Source: Labilibacter sediminis (lineage in GTDB: Bacteria > Bacteroidota > Bacteroidia > Bacteroidales > Marinilabiliaceae). Taken from it: DNA of 64,000 nt. The stretch covers positions 124,001-188,000 of the forward strand of contig NZ_VCHY01000004.1 in the NCBI RefSeq assembly GCF_005877885.1, given 5' to 3'. This document shows positions 53,291 through 61,680 of this stretch, piece after piece. Position 1 is the stretch's first letter. Every line of letters begins with the position of its first letter. The notes under the pieces were generated by a model. It was not told where the DNA came from. It was given only the letters and a program-made list of their open reading frames with translations, and did no database searches. The translations under genes and the position numbers were made by a program.

Positions 53291-54135
53291 TTATCTTTTC
53301 TGGTAATAAAGTTAAAGAGGTACGCTTTAATAAATAGCCGATGCAATTTGTATCGGTTTTTTTGTGCTTTTATGAAATGTACTTGACATTGTGTGACTTA
53401 CAGATAAATACTCTGGATGTGGGTGATTCTTTATTTAAACCCGGATTATGCATTAGGTCTTCGTTATGAATATTGAAAATGCAACCTGCCTGTCCGGTAG
53501 GCAGGTAAAACAAACACTTACTGAAACGAGGCATAGCGCCGCTACGGTGAGTTGAAGCAAGTGAGTAAAACGATTTGTTTTAAAGTAGTTTCAATGTGTA
53601 ATACCTGCCGGCAGGCTGGGATTAGTTAATGCATATTTCCATCTAACTAATATTGTTTTGCCAAACAGGCTTTCTTTTTGCTTGATCAAAAAGAAACAAA
53701 AAAATCAAGTTCAATTCATCCTTCAGCGCACCTCCTTGTTGAATCTATTGCCATCACACATCCCCTTATTTACCCGCATTCAACTGCGTCGCGCTATTAC
53801 CGGCCCGGGCCAATTGAACCGGCCAACACACATTTTTATCGAGATAGAACTAAAATACTTGAAATAGTTAGCTACTCGGTTTTACTTTTCAAAAAGTCTT
53901 AGGAATCCGGATTAAAATTATAATAACGTTTGTTGAGTGTGAAATATGAAAAATATCTTTTTTTACACCTGGGGTGTTTTTTTCAGGGGTTATTGTGTTC
54001 TTAAAATACATTAGAGATAAATAACCCCTCAAAAAATAGGGTGTATGATTTAAAAAAGCATTAAAAATTTGGTTGACACCTGCAAAAATTATATGTTTGT
54101 GCCGAGAAATGATAATTACCTATTAAGTTTATAAA
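53291..54135. other. Repeat-rich intergenic region between the response regulator and amtB
   Basis: 845 bases without a convincing gene. ACCTGCCT (53484-53491) pairs with AGGCAGGT (53499-53506), and the palindrome CCTGCCGGCAGG is at 53604-53615, so related CCTGCC words bracket about 100 bases. Around 53660-53870 the text TTTGCTTGATCAAAAAGAAA and nearby GC-richer DNA is open in two frames at once, with no domain, and looks like a dispersed repeat. An imperfect inverted repeat, arms 53978-53994 and 54020-54036 with one mismatch, lies about 100 bases before amtB. The amtB promoter is at the end. Confidence 0.6.
54068..54099 (+). promoter_or_regulatory. Candidate amtB promoter
   Basis: TTTG (54068-54071), a 20-base spacer and TATGTTTG (54092-54099), a full TAnnTTTG -7 element, 36 bases before the amtB ATG. 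The spacer is slightly long for the Bacteroidota consensus. Confidence 0.55.
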
Positions 54136-55455
54136 ATGAAGAGAGCAATTCTATTAGCAACAATGTTGATGGGCTTTTTTGTCACAGGTTGGGCCAATGA
54201 TGGTTCGCAAGTTGATACAGGAGCCACAGCGTGGATGATAACATCTACTGCGTTAGTACTTTTAATGGTACCTGGATTAGCCATGTTTTATGGTGGATTA
54301 GTAAGATCAAAAAATGTATTGGGAACTATGATGCACAGTTTCGCAGCCATGGGTGTAATGAGTGTGCTTTGGGTAATCTTTGGTTATTCAATGTGTTTCG
54401 GTGACAGAGTGTTAGGTGGCTGGTGTGGTTGGAATAGTGACTATGTTTTCTTAAACGGTATAGATACTGCAGTAACAAATGGTATTCCGGATCTTGTATT
54501 TTCTATGTTTCAGGGAAAATTTGCCATTATCACTCCGGCCCTTATTGCAGGAGCTTTTGCTGAGCGTGTTAAATTCAAAGGTTATTTAGTGTTTATTGCC
54601 ATTTGGGGTATATTAGTATATAATCCGTTATGTCACTGGGTGTGGGCCGAAGATGGTTTCTTGCATCACTGGGGAGCTGCCGGTGCTATTGACTTTGCAG
54701 GAGGAACTGTGGTACATATTTCAGCAGGTATTAGCGGATTAGTTGCGGCTATTTATTTAGGTGCTCGTCGAGGTTATCCACAGCGTCAGTTGCGTCCAAA
54801 TAACCTGGTAATGACTATGATGGGAGTTGGTTTACTTTGGGTAGGCTGGTTCGGATTTAATGCAGGAAGTAGTGTGTCTAGTGGAATTGAAACAGCTCAG
54901 GCTTTAACAGCAACGCAGGTTGCAGGTGCTGCAGGTGCTTTAATGTGGGTGATTGTTGAGTTACTTCACCATGGAAAAGCAACAGCTTTAGGTTTTGCAT
55001 CTGGTATTCTTGCCGGTCTTGTAGCGGTAACTCCGGCTGCGGGTGTTGTTCAGCCAATGGGAGCTATGGCTTTAGGAGCAATTTCTACGGTGATTTGTTA
55101 TGGAGGATTATTATTAAAAGATAAGCTTGGATACGACGATTCGTTGGATGCTTTTGGTGTTCACGGAGTTGGAGGTATTGTAGGAGCTATTTTACTTGTA
55201 TTCTTTATTAGAGATTCATGGATGGCTGATGCGGCTGCTGTTTCTGCAGATGGTGTATGGTCTGTTTGGGATCAGTTTGGTGTGCAGTTGATTACTGTTG
55301 TAATTGCCATTGCTTATTCAGTTGTATTAACTCTTGCTATTATTTGGTTTGTTGAAAAAGTATTTGGATTAAAATCAACAGACGAAGAAGAGATGATGGG
55401 ATTAGATCATGCTTATCATGGAGAGCGTGGTTATGGTATGACAAACCCGAACTAA
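54136..55455 (+). CDS. amtB: AmtB ammonium transporter
   Basis: A 439-residue Amt/MEP/Rh channel. A cleavable signal peptide (to about 20, VTGWAN) precedes the eleven-helix fold: TALVLLMVPGLAMFYGGLVRSKN, FGYSMCFGD, FAGGTVVHISAGISGLVAA (the family signature with a pore His), LLWVGWFGFNAGSSVSSG and LDAFGVHGVGGIVGAILL (the second pore His). It conducts NH3/NH4+ across the inner membrane under nitrogen limitation. The PII gene 121 bases downstream encodes its usual plug protein, as in amtB-glnK pairs elsewhere. The C-terminal tail (GLDHAYHGERGYGMTNPN) is the PII-responsive type. Confidence 0.97.
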   Translation: MKRAILLATMLMGFFVTGWANDGSQVDTGATAWMITSTALVLLMVPGLAMFYGGLVRSKNVLGTMMHSFAAMGVMSVLWVIFGYSMCFGDRVLGGWCGWNSDYVFLNGIDTAVTNGIPDLVFSMFQGKFAIITPALIAGAFAERVKFKGYLVFIAIWGILVYNPLCHWVWAEDGFLHHWGAAGAIDFAGGTVVHISAGISGLVAAIYLGARRGYPQRQLRPNNLVMTMMGVGLLWVGWFGFNAGSSVSSGIETAQALTATQVAGAAGALMWVIVELLHHGKATALGFASGILAGLVAVTPAAGVVQPMGAMALGAISTVICYGGLLLKDKLGYDDSLDAFGVHGVGGIVGAILLVFFIRDSWMADAAAVSADGVWSVWDQFGVQLITVVIAIAYSVVLTLAIIWFVEKVFGLKSTDEEEMMGLDHAYHGERGYGMTNPN

Positions 55456-55576
55456 TAATAGTTAAAAAGTTAAAAGTACTTAGTTGAAAGTGAAATTTAA
55501 GGTTTAAGTAAATAAGTTTGATGCAAGTGGTATCTTTATATTTATTCTTAATACTTTATACTAAAACTTATTTAAA

Positions 55577-55927
55577 ATGAAATTAATAACAGCAATTATA
55601 AGAGAATATCAGCTTGATCAGGTTCGTGAATCCTTGATTAGTGAAGGTATTACACGTATTACAGTAACCAGAGTGTCAGGTCACGGTAATCAAGTCAGAA
55701 AAGAAGTATATCGAGGAAAGGAAGTTGTACCTAACCTTACACCCAAAATGAGAGTTGAAATTGCAGTCAACGATGATTTTGTTGAGGTTACTATCGATGC
55801 CATTATTAAAGCGGCTAAGTCGCATAACGGGCATGAGGGGGAAGTTGGTGATGGTAAGATATTTGTTACCCCGCTCGAAGAGTGTATAAGAATTCGAACT
55901 GAAGAAAGAGGCACTTCTGCGATATAA
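55577..55927 (+). CDS. glnB: PII nitrogen regulatory protein (GlnB/GlnK type)
   Basis: A 116-residue PII protein, full length. MKLITAIIREYQLDQVRESLISEGI is the standard N-terminus. The T-loop has EVYRGKEV with the Tyr that is uridylylated in proteobacterial PII. MRVEIAVNDDFVEVTIDAII is followed by the B-loop GEVGDGKIFVTPLEECIRIRTEERG, which binds ATP/ADP. It senses 2-oxoglutarate and adenylate state. Placement right after amtB suggests the GlnK role, plugging the channel when ammonium is plentiful. Followed by a strong terminator. Confidence 0.95.
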   Translation: MKLITAIIREYQLDQVRESLISEGITRITVTRVSGHGNQVRKEVYRGKEVVPNLTPKMRVEIAVNDDFVEVTIDAIIKAAKSHNGHEGEVGDGKIFVTPLEECIRIRTEERGTSAI

Positions 55928-55957
55928 TATCATTGATTATACTCTAATCTAGATAAT

Positions 55958-55993
55958 AAAACCCTTTGTTTGTTTTAGCAGGCAAAGGGTTTT
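55958..55993 (+). terminator. Intrinsic terminator of amtB-glnB
   Basis: AAAACCCTTTG (55958-55968) pairs perfectly with 55983-55993, followed by TTCTTTTT. Lies 30 bases after the glnB stop. Confidence 0.88.
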
Positions 55994-56178
55994 TCTTTTT
56001 ACAAGCTTCTTAAGATTCAGAATAGCTCTAAAATAATTGATATAGGAGTCATGTCTGTTTCTCTTTTTTTACCTTTTCACATTCGGGTTTAGGTTAGTTT
56101 GGCAGTGTGAGACACTGTTTCATGTATGTTCTGTCATTCTTTCTGCCGATCTGTCACAAACCTGTTGTTGGCATACAG

Positions 56179-56208
56179 TTTGAGTGCTTGCATGCAAAAA
56201 TATGTTTC
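56179..56208 (+). promoter_or_regulatory. Candidate htpG promoter
   Basis: TTTG (56179-56182), an 18-base spacer and TATGTTTC (56201-56208), seven of eight matches to TAnnTTTG counting free positions, 21 bases before the htpG ATG. A GCTTGCATGC near-palindrome lies in the spacer. Confidence 0.45.
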
Positions 56209-56229
56209 ATCATAAAAACTTATAATACT

Positions 56230-58284
56230 ATGGCAAAAGGTAATATTGGGGTTACTACCGAAAATATTTTCCCAATCATTAAAAAATTCCTTTACTCGGA
56301 TCATGAAATTTTCTTGCGTGAGTTAGTATCAAACGCAGTAGATGCATCTCAAAAACTTAGAACACTATCAAGTATAGGTGAGTTTAAAGGTGAGTTGGGT
56401 GAGCTTAAGGTTACTATTAGCGTTGATGAGAAAAATAAAACGCTTACTATCTCAGATAGAGGTATCGGTATGACAGCCGATGAGATTGAAAAGTATATCA
56501 ATCAAATTGCATTTTCAGGAGCTGAAGAATTTTTGGATAAATATAAAGATGATGCCAATGCGATTATTGGTCATTTTGGATTAGGTTTTTATTCATCATT
56601 TATGGTGGCTAAAAAAGTGGAAATCCATACGCTTTCTCATAAAGAAGGTGCTCAGGCTGTAAAGTGGAGTTGTGATGGAAGTCCGGAATATACGCTTGAC
56701 GAAATCGAAAAAGCAGACAGAGGTACAGATATTGTTCTTTATATTGACGATGAGAATAAGCAATTCCTTGAAAAAGGAGAAATTACCAGCTTATTAAATA
56801 AATATTGTCGCTTTTTACCTGTTGAAGTTGTTTTTGGTAAAAAAACAGAGTGGAAAGATGGTAAAGAAGTAGAGTTGGATGAGGACAATGTGGTTAATGA
56901 TACTAACCCGCTATGGACTCGTAAGCCGGCTGACTTAAAAGATGAGGACTATAACAAGTTCTATTCATCTTTATATCCAATGAGTGAAGATCCAATCTTT
57001 AACATTCACTTAAATGTAGATTATCCATTTAATCTTACAGGAGTTCTTTATTTCCCAAAAATTAAGAACAATGTGGAGGTTCAGAAAAATAAAATTCAGC
57101 TTTATAGTAACCAGGTATTTATTACCGATTCTGTAGAGAATATTGTGCCTGAATTCCTTACTTTATTACACGGGGTAATCGATTCTCCAGATATTCCATT
57201 GAACGTTTCTCGTTCTTACTTACAGGCTGATGGTAATGTAAAGAAAATTTCAAATCACATTACTAAAAAAGTAGCTGACCGTTTGGCAGAGATATTTAAG
57301 GCTGACAGAAAAGGGTTTGAAGAAAAGTGGGATTCATTAAAGTTATTTATTGAATACGGAATGTTAACTGAAGAGAAGTTTTACGATAAGGCTCAGAAGT
57401 TTTCATTATTTAAAAATACAGACGATAAGTACTTTACATTAGAAGAGTACAAAGATATTGTAAAAGATAACCAAACTGACAAAGATGGACAATTGGTGTA
57501 TCTTTACGCTACTGATGCTGAAGAGCAACACAGCTTTATTGAGGCTGCCAATGCCAAAGGTTACGATGTGTTGTTAATGGATGGTCAGTTAGATTCGCAC
57601 TTCATCAACCATTTAGAGCAAAAATTAGAGAAAACACGTTTTGTTCGTGTTGATGGTGATGTTGTAGAAAAACTGATACCAAAAGAAAATTCAATTGAAT
57701 CTCAGCTTTCAGCTGGAGACAAGGATGATTTAACGGCTGTATTTACTGCTCAGGTTCCTAATGGAGATAAAATGAACTTTATCGTTGCATTTGAAGCTAT
57801 GGGTGCTGAATCCAATCCAGCTATCATTACTCAGCAAGAGTTTATGCGTCGTATGAAAGAGATGAGTGCAATGCAAGGTGGTGGAATGAATTTTTATGGT
57901 GAAATGCCAGACAGTTACCAATTAGTGGTAAATGAAAATCACCCATTGGTAGAGCGTATTTTAGCTGATAAAAATGCAAGCGTTGGTGAGCAGGTAGATT
58001 CTTTAAGAGGAAAAATAGAAAGCTTAAATACTAAGCGTTCTGAGCTTGAGAAAGCAAAAGAGGGTAAGAAAGATGAAGAAGTTCCTCAGGCAGAAAAAGA
58101 TGAGTTAGCAGATGTTGACAAGAAAATAAGTGAGTTAAATACAAAGAAAACGGAAATCTTAAATGGTTTTAGTTCTGAAAACAAGCTTGTTTCTCAGTTG
58201 ATTGACCTGGCTTTATTATCAAATAATATGCTTAAAGGTGAAGCTTTAACTAAGTTTGTTAAAAGAAGTATCGATTTAATTTAA
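56230..58284 (+). CDS. htpG: HtpG, Hsp90-family molecular chaperone
   Basis: The ATG at 56230 gives 684 residues (MAKGNIGVTTENIF); a longer in-frame extension to 56107 covers the promoter and is rejected. The N-terminal GHKL ATPase carries EIFLRELVSNAVDA, ISDRGIGMTADEI, GHFGLGFYSSFMVA; the middle domain has DPIFNIHLNVDYPFNLTGVL and VSRSYLQAD (catalytic Arg region); the C-terminal dimerization domain follows. A charged, coiled-coil-like stretch (SLNTKRSELEKAKEGKKDEE, about residues 595-650) sits in the C-terminal region and resembles the insert found in Bacteroidota homologues. ATP-driven cytoplasmic chaperone, expected to be heat-inducible. It stands alone with its own terminator. Confidence 0.97.
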   Translation: MAKGNIGVTTENIFPIIKKFLYSDHEIFLRELVSNAVDASQKLRTLSSIGEFKGELGELKVTISVDEKNKTLTISDRGIGMTADEIEKYINQIAFSGAEEFLDKYKDDANAIIGHFGLGFYSSFMVAKKVEIHTLSHKEGAQAVKWSCDGSPEYTLDEIEKADRGTDIVLYIDDENKQFLEKGEITSLLNKYCRFLPVEVVFGKKTEWKDGKEVELDEDNVVNDTNPLWTRKPADLKDEDYNKFYSSLYPMSEDPIFNIHLNVDYPFNLTGVLYFPKIKNNVEVQKNKIQLYSNQVFITDSVENIVPEFLTLLHGVIDSPDIPLNVSRSYLQADGNVKKISNHITKKVADRLAEIFKADRKGFEEKWDSLKLFIEYGMLTEEKFYDKAQKFSLFKNTDDKYFTLEEYKDIVKDNQTDKDGQLVYLYATDAEEQHSFIEAANAKGYDVLLMDGQLDSHFINHLEQKLEKTRFVRVDGDVVEKLIPKENSIESQLSAGDKDDLTAVFTAQVPNGDKMNFIVAFEAMGAESNPAIITQQEFMRRMKEMSAMQGGGMNFYGEMPDSYQLVVNENHPLVERILADKNASVGEQVDSLRGKIESLNTKRSELEKAKEGKKDEEVPQAEKDELADVDKKISELNTKKTEILNGFSSENKLVSQLIDLALLSNNMLKGEALTKFVKRSIDLI

Positions 58285-58307
58285 TCATCAGATATAATGA
58301 TATAATT

Positions 58308-58339
58308 AAGCCGTTCGGAATTATTCGAGCGGCTTTTTT
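58308..58339 (+). terminator. Intrinsic terminator of htpG
   Basis: AAGCCGTTCG (58308-58317) pairs with CGAGCGGCTT (58326-58335), including one G-T pair, and a TTTTTT run follows. It lies 24 bases after the stop. Confidence 0.88.
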
Positions 58340-58446
58340 GGTTAAACGAAAAAAGGAAATTGTTAATATCTACTTTCTAAATTTTGTAACAAAATATGGA
58401 AAGATGGTGTAAGTAATCTTCTAACATCACCAGTGCGATTTGTTGT

Positions 58447-59571
58447 ATGTTTTTACGAGAGAAGATAAAAATATGGTTTACACAGGTATTTAAGACATTC
58501 AGATATCATCTGTTGTTTTGGAATGCTTCATTGTTTTTCTTTGTTTTTATTTCCGGCAACCAGTCGTTTTTTATTAATTACTTTAACCTGTTAAGTGTTG
58601 ATTCTATATATACCAATACTGTATTTTTGAGTGTTGCTATAACAGTATTGTTTACTTTTTTAGATATGATTTTTTCTGACAGGATTATGCGATTTTCCCC
58701 TGTCAGATCCATGGTTTTTCTTCGTTCGCTGTTGTATTTCGCACTTGCGTTTGTTATACTTTATCTGGCCGCCAATCAGTCTTTAAATATTAAAACTATA
58801 GTTGACGTAGAATCTTTTCTGAAATATGTACCCGATTGGGAGATTGAGCAGATGAGGTTTATGGCTTATTTTTATGTGTCGTGTATTATCAATAATACAT
58901 TTAAAGAGATGTATAAAAAAATTGGGGTAGGTAACTTCTTTAATTGGTTTTTTGGACGATTAAATAAACCACGTGAGGAGAAGAAAATTTTCATGTTTAT
59001 TGATATGAAAGCGTCTACACGTTTGGCAGAGCAATTGGGGCATGAGCGCTTCTCCAGGTTGGTACAGGATGTTTTTAATGATATGTCGGTGTTGTATAAT
59101 TATCATGGCGAAATATATCAGTATCTGGGTGATGGGGCAATAGTTTCATGGGATGTAAGGAAAGGTGTGAGTAATAATAATTGTTTAAAGTCGTTTTACG
59201 CTTTTTTGCGTGTTATTGAGCGAAGGCAAAGATATTACACAAGAAAATATGGAGAGGTGCCGGCTTTTAAAGCAGGTTTGCATGTGGGTAAAACCATGGT
59301 GTTACAGGTGGGGAGTATTCGTAGGGATATTTCATATAACGGAGATACGATTAATACAGCTGCTCGTATAGAGTCCATGTGTAATGAGTATAAACAAAAC
59401 CTGTTGATATCAGGTGTATTGTATGAAGCGCTGGAGGATTCTTCAGAATTTAATCTTAAAGAAGTTGGTAATATTAAGTTGAAAGGTAAGCAGCGAGGGG
59501 TGGTAATTTACCAGGTAAAGCAAAAGGGTAAAAAAGCACGAAAGAAAAAGAAAAAAGTAGTTGAGTATTGA
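58447..59571 (+). CDS. Membrane-anchored class III adenylate/guanylate cyclase
   Basis: A 374-residue protein. The N-terminal half has about four hydrophobic helices (LLFWNASLFFFVFISG, TVFLSVAITVLFTFLDMIF, SLLYFALAFVILYLAANQS; residues 18-160). The C-terminal catalytic domain begins KIFMFIDMKASTRLAEQLG (first metal Asp near 182) and continues YQYLGDGAIVSWD (second metal Asp near 225), AGLHVGKTM, and GDTINTAARIESMC with the transition-state Asn and Arg. The core catalytic residues look complete, so it should make cAMP or cGMP; the nucleotide cannot be told by eye. It ends in a lysine-rich tail (KKARKKKKKVVEY). No cyclic-nucleotide receptor is encoded next to it. Confidence 0.85.
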   Translation: MFLREKIKIWFTQVFKTFRYHLLFWNASLFFFVFISGNQSFFINYFNLLSVDSIYTNTVFLSVAITVLFTFLDMIFSDRIMRFSPVRSMVFLRSLLYFALAFVILYLAANQSLNIKTIVDVESFLKYVPDWEIEQMRFMAYFYVSCIINNTFKEMYKKIGVGNFFNWFFGRLNKPREEKKIFMFIDMKASTRLAEQLGHERFSRLVQDVFNDMSVLYNYHGEIYQYLGDGAIVSWDVRKGVSNNNCLKSFYAFLRVIERRQRYYTRKYGEVPAFKAGLHVGKTMVLQVGSIRRDISYNGDTINTAARIESMCNEYKQNLLISGVLYEALEDSSEFNLKEVGNIKLKGKQRGVVIYQVKQKGKKARKKKKKVVEY

Positions 59572-59635
59572 TGTGCTTGCAAATAAAAAGTATTGGTTTT
59601 TAGCCTTGTATTTTATATCAAAAAAATTTAAAAAA

Positions 59636-59842
59636 ATGAGTGACGGAAGAAACAGGAAAGATATTCAGATTGGTTCGGAGGTAGAAGTTGTGCAAAAACA
59701 CCACCAGAGAACAGGAGAGTTGACCGAGGGAATTGTAGCTAAAATTCTTACTAAATCATCATTTCACCCTCACGGGATAAAAGTTCAATTACAGTCAGGA
59801 GTGGTTGGACGGGTTAAAAACGTCCTTGATCAGGATGCTTAA
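59636..59842 (+). CDS. ywbE: YwbE-family protein
   Basis: The ATG at 59636 gives 68 residues; the frame extends upstream without a better start. IQIGSEVEVVQKHHQRTGEL, GIVAKILTKSSFHPHGIKVQ and GVVGRVKNVL match the short YwbE/DUF2196 family, including the SxFHPHGIKV core. The molecular role is not established; the fold is likely a small beta-barrel. It follows the cyclase gene by 64 bases and may share its transcript. Confidence 0.88.
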   Translation: MSDGRNRKDIQIGSEVEVVQKHHQRTGELTEGIVAKILTKSSFHPHGIKVQLQSGVVGRVKNVLDQDA

Positions 59843-60031
59843 TAAGGGGTTACTTTTTTAAATTTTATTTGTTAAAAACTGTTAAAAAATCAATTATCTT
59901 TCTTACCTTTCTTTTCTGAATTTCTGAAGTATACCGTGGTTTTAAATAAGTTTTCTTAAGTTCTCATCGGGTTGTTTTTAGCGACCTGTTGAATATGTAT
60001 TATGCTGATTTTATTAGTATGAAATAAAACA

Positions 60032-60919
60032 ATGAAGAGGGTTGGTGTCTCCATATTATTTTTGTTTGTTTTTTATTCTGTTTGGTGTATAAGGCCATAT
60101 TATAAGCTTGCAGAATTAAATAAGTCAATTGATTTAGCAGCAACAGAAATAACAAATTGTCTTTTAAAGCATAATTTTGAAGTATTAGGGGAGTATAATC
60201 CTGCAGCTAAATCAGAATTAAAGGTTATTGTTTTTACCTGTGATGAACTTACCAGCCTGGCCACCGGAGTTTCGGATAAAGGTGCTTTTGGTGCAACGTT
60301 AAAGGTAGGCTTAATCCAGGAAGGAAATAAAACCCTGGTTACCCTGATTAATCCATGTTATTTTAGTCATGCTTACTTTATTAATGAAGCCAATACTGAT
60401 GAGGTGGATATGATGACCCATAGGATTGATTCTTTGGTGAGTAGTGCTTTGTTGCCTTTGAGTTCTTCGAAAGAATATTACGGTAAAGATATACCTAAGG
60501 ATGAGTTAAAGAAATATCGGTTTTTACCTTATATGGCCGACTATGAAGATGTGGTTGAATTGGCGGAATATGATGAATATTTAGATGCTGTGGCTTCAGT
60601 TAAAAAAAATATTTTAAAAGGAGTTGATGATAGTAAGCTGATTTATGAATTGGCTTTTGATGACAAAGAAATATGTGTTTTTGGTATCGCTTTTAATGGT
60701 GAAAATGTACTGGAGAATCAGTTGATAGACTTGCTTGGTTATCATTGTGTTACTTCGTTTCCTCTTGAGGTTTTAATACAGGGTAATAAGGCCTATATAT
60801 TAAATGGTAAATATCGAATACCGCTATACAAATCAGATATAAGCAGGCTTAAATTATTTAAAATTATGAGCCTGTCATCGGAGATAAAGGGGTGTATGGA
60901 AAATATTGCTTCCCTGTAG
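60032..60919 (+). CDS. Hypothetical secreted protein
   Basis: A 295-residue protein with a signal peptide-like N-terminus (MKRVGVSILFLFVFYSVWC). I do not recognise the family. The N-terminal half (KSIDLAATEITNCLLKHNFEVLGEYNPA, TLKVGLIQEGNKTLVTLINP; split for reading) has the alternating helix-strand look of a DUF302-type fold, but no defining motif is present. The C-terminal part contains FGIAFNGENVLENQLIDLLGY and a strand-rich end. It stands between the YwbE gene and a convergent response-regulator gene, about 190 bases after the former. No functional statement is justified beyond probable export. Confidence 0.7.
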   Translation: MKRVGVSILFLFVFYSVWCIRPYYKLAELNKSIDLAATEITNCLLKHNFEVLGEYNPAAKSELKVIVFTCDELTSLATGVSDKGAFGATLKVGLIQEGNKTLVTLINPCYFSHAYFINEANTDEVDMMTHRIDSLVSSALLPLSSSKEYYGKDIPKDELKKYRFLPYMADYEDVVELAEYDEYLDAVASVKKNILKGVDDSKLIYELAFDDKEICVFGIAFNGENVLENQLIDLLGYHCVTSFPLEVLIQGNKAYILNGKYRIPLYKSDISRLKLFKIMSLSSEIKGCMENIASL

Positions 60920-60940
60920 GAGTTTTTCTTTCAATTAATT

Positions 60941-61639
60941 TTATGCCTCATTAAGCTTTAAAAGGTATCCACTACCATGAATATTAACTATCTCTAATCT
61001 GGGTTCTTCACGAAGGTACTTTCTTAATTTTGTAATATATACATCCATGCTTCGGGTGGTGAAATAACTGTTTTCGCCCCAAATAGTTTTAAGTGCTTTT
61101 TCGCGCGACATTACTTTATTCATATCCAGACAAAGCAATTTAAGCAATTCAGCCTCTTTAGGAGATAGTTGATTAACTTTACTGCCCGATGTTAAAGTAC
61201 GTAGTTCAAAATTAAACTCAATACTTCCAAGTTGAAAAAGACTTGGAGTTGATTCATCGTCTATGTTTTTACTTCTGTTTAAGATGGCATTTATCTTAGC
61301 AATAAGTATTTCAGAATCAAAAGGTTTTGTTACGTAATCGTCGGCGCCAATGCCAAAGCCTTGTAAAACATCTTCCTTGAGGGTTTTGGCGGTTAAAAAA
61401 ATAAGCGGAATATTCTCTTCTTTGGCTTTAATTTCTTTTCCAATGGTAAAGCCGTCAACGTTTGGAAGCATGACGTCCAAAATGCAAATATCAAAATGAC
61501 CGCTTAAAAAAGTCTTCAGTGCATTAATCCCGTCTTTTACCCAGGTAACATTAAAGCCATTAATTTCAAGATATGATTTCATAACGGTACCAAAGTTTTG
61601 GTCATCTTCCACCATAAATACTTTTTTTATATCGCTCAT
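60941..61639 (-). CDS. OmpR/PhoB-type response regulator
   Basis: A 232-residue regulator. The receiver starts KVFMVEDDQNFGTV, with phospho-Asp in ICILDVMLPNVDG near residue 54, FLTAKT and DDYVTKPF. The winged-helix output (about 130-230) has LSPKEAELLKLLCLDMNKVM and SMDVYITKLRKYLREEPRLEIVNIHGSGYLL (split for reading). It lies 41 bases downstream of the histidine kinase on the same strand, so the two form a two-component pair; the targets probably include the divergent secreted-protein gene at 63489. Confidence 0.95.
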   Translation of the reverse strand: MSDIKKVFMVEDDQNFGTVMKSYLEINGFNVTWVKDGINALKTFLSGHFDICILDVMLPNVDGFTIGKEIKAKEENIPLIFLTAKTLKEDVLQGFGIGADDYVTKPFDSEILIAKINAILNRSKNIDDESTPSLFQLGSIEFNFELRTLTSGSKVNQLSPKEAELLKLLCLDMNKVMSREKALKTIWGENSYFTTRSMDVYITKLRKYLREEPRLEIVNIHGSGYLLKLNEA

Positions 61640-61680
61640 ATGAATTGTTTTTTACTTAGAATCGTAAAATTAGATATTCT

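Noticed and set aside
53658-53902. Two overlapping plus-strand ORFs of about 70 residues before amtB
   Set aside because: Both frames are open over the same bases without any domain or promoter; more likely a dispersed noncoding repeat.
56107-56229. N-terminal extension of HtpG
   Set aside because: The extension does not resemble Hsp90 and overlaps a candidate promoter; MAKGNIGVTTENIF is the natural start.
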